A DNA stretch of 64,000 bases from Marseilla massiliensis (lineage in GTDB: Bacteria; Bacteroidota; Bacteroidia; Bacteroidales; Bacteroidaceae). Location: assembly GCF_016899855.1 (NCBI RefSeq), contig NZ_JACJJG010000002.1, positions 1 through 64,000 on the forward strand, read 5' to 3'. This document shows, piece by piece, positions 63,597-64,000 of the stretch (the stretch's first letter is position 1; each line of letters starts with the position of its first letter). The notes below the pieces were generated by a model that was not told the origin of the DNA, did not search any database, and saw nothing but the letters and a program-made list of their open reading frames with translations. The translations under genes and the position numbers were made by a program.

Positions 63597-64000
63597 TTAT
63601 TCCAAATTCAGCGATTTCTTTATAGCCTCAATCTTGGCTACGGCCTCATTTGTACAACGCTCATAGCAACCAGAACATTTCATTGTGCCTTTTACCTCAA
63701 TATAGAACTTAATCTTAGGCTCAGTTCCTGAGGGGCGCACGCTTATCTTTGTCTCGTCGTCGCAGAACCACTGTAACACATTGCTCGTCGTAGGCATGTC
63801 TATTTTTGTGACATTGCCTGAATCGTCACGCTGCTCAAGCGACTGGTAATCTTTCCATAAAACGACCTTGCTGCCTCCGAGCTCCTTAGGAGGATTATTA
63901 CGGAAGTCCGTCATCATCTGCTTAATTTCATCAGCACCTGTCTTTCCAGGCTTAACAACATTTACTGTGAACTCTTTTGAGAAACCATACTCAAGGTAAA
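63597..64000 (-). CDS. Phospho-sugar mutase (phosphoglucomutase/phosphomannomutase), C-terminal part
   Basis: The reading frame is open to the right edge, so only the last ~133 residues are visible: YGFSKEFTVNVVKPGKTGAD leads into EIKQMMTDFRNNPPKELGGS and the domain-IV phosphate-binding loop RPSGTEPKIKFYIEV. Alpha-D-phosphohexomutase family, probably the ~580-residue Bacteroides-type phospho-sugar mutase that moves phosphate between C1 and C6 of hexoses. After the final beta-strand there is a cysteine cluster C-x2-C-x3-C (KCSGCYERC). Its own terminator follows; the start lies outside the window. Confidence 0.9.
   Translation of the reverse strand, partial: YLEYGFSKEFTVNVVKPGKTGADEIKQMMTDFRNNPPKELGGSKVVLWKDYQSLEQRDDSGNVTKIDMPTTSNVLQWFCDDETKISVRPSGTEPKIKFYIEVKGTMKCSGCYERCTNEAVAKIEAIKKSLNLE

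Overview
The window comes from a Bacteroidales chromosome, most probably Prevotella or a close Prevotellaceae relative. The signs are promoters of the Bacteroidetes type (TTTG, 19-20 bp, TAnnTTTG), almost no Shine-Dalgarno sequences, bL28-bL33-DUF4295 followed by ftsY-rimO, a complex I operon without nuoE/F/G, a GldB-type lipoprotein, an OmpA/TonB-style outer-membrane receptor and many family-specific lipoproteins (DUF4836, DUF5103, DUF4861, DUF151). It is a core-genome segment: I see no phage, insertion sequence, transposase, integrase, tRNA or CRISPR array.

Layout. 1-300: the 5' end of a 16S rRNA gene running off the left edge, with its leader and promoter. 697-5922: penicillin-binding protein 1A, then pyrB-pyrI-glyA. 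6155-8835 (minus): rfbC-ugd-lipoprotein, for sugar-nucleotide supply to surface polysaccharide. 8965-12542 (plus): a membrane protein with an HU-like domain and a SPOR domain, a zinc-ribbon/FHA protein, and ribosomal protein S1. 12701-18389: an AddB-like nuclease converging with cdd, a beta-helix lipoprotein and a GldB-like lipoprotein. 18883-20124: a DUF4861 protein. 20249-24880 (minus): rpmB-rpmG-DUF4295, a terminator, then ftsY-rimO-HU-(HU/TM/LysM). 25037-29378 (minus): map-tsaD-pncC, a HAD phosphatase, smpB and a DMP19-type DNA-mimic protein. 29691-35179: DUF5103 protein, an outer-membrane receptor and aroB. 35697-41588 (minus): nucleoside transporter, DUF151 nuclease, rsmE, DUF4836 lipoprotein and a two-gene ABC transporter. 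41711-46966 (minus): gyrA followed by two related TPR proteins. 47623-51114 (plus): a large secreted repeat protein. 52090-62293 (minus): nuoA-B-CD-H-I-J-K-L-M-N. 62642-64000: a BadF-type sugar kinase and the C-terminal part of a phosphohexomutase.

The points most worth following are these. (1) A run of nine G inside the signal-peptide codons of the 1163-residue surface protein; a gain or a loss of one G hits an early stop, so it looks like an on/off switch. (2) Two separate operons each encode an HU-fold domain on the cytoplasmic side of a single membrane segment and a peptidoglycan-binding domain (SPOR or LysM) on the other side, which suggests chromosome-to-wall tethers. (3) Intergenic palindromes sharing an AAAGGCCGTY core are dispersed over the window, one of them a nested 167-bp element with 22-bp tandem units. 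(4) A 118-bp stretch in a 975-bp geneless gap folds as a closed multi-branch RNA candidate.

Many starts were set with the promoter motif: when the -7 box overlaps the first in-frame start codon, the downstream start was taken. All functions are by recognition of motifs and family sequence; no database search was run.
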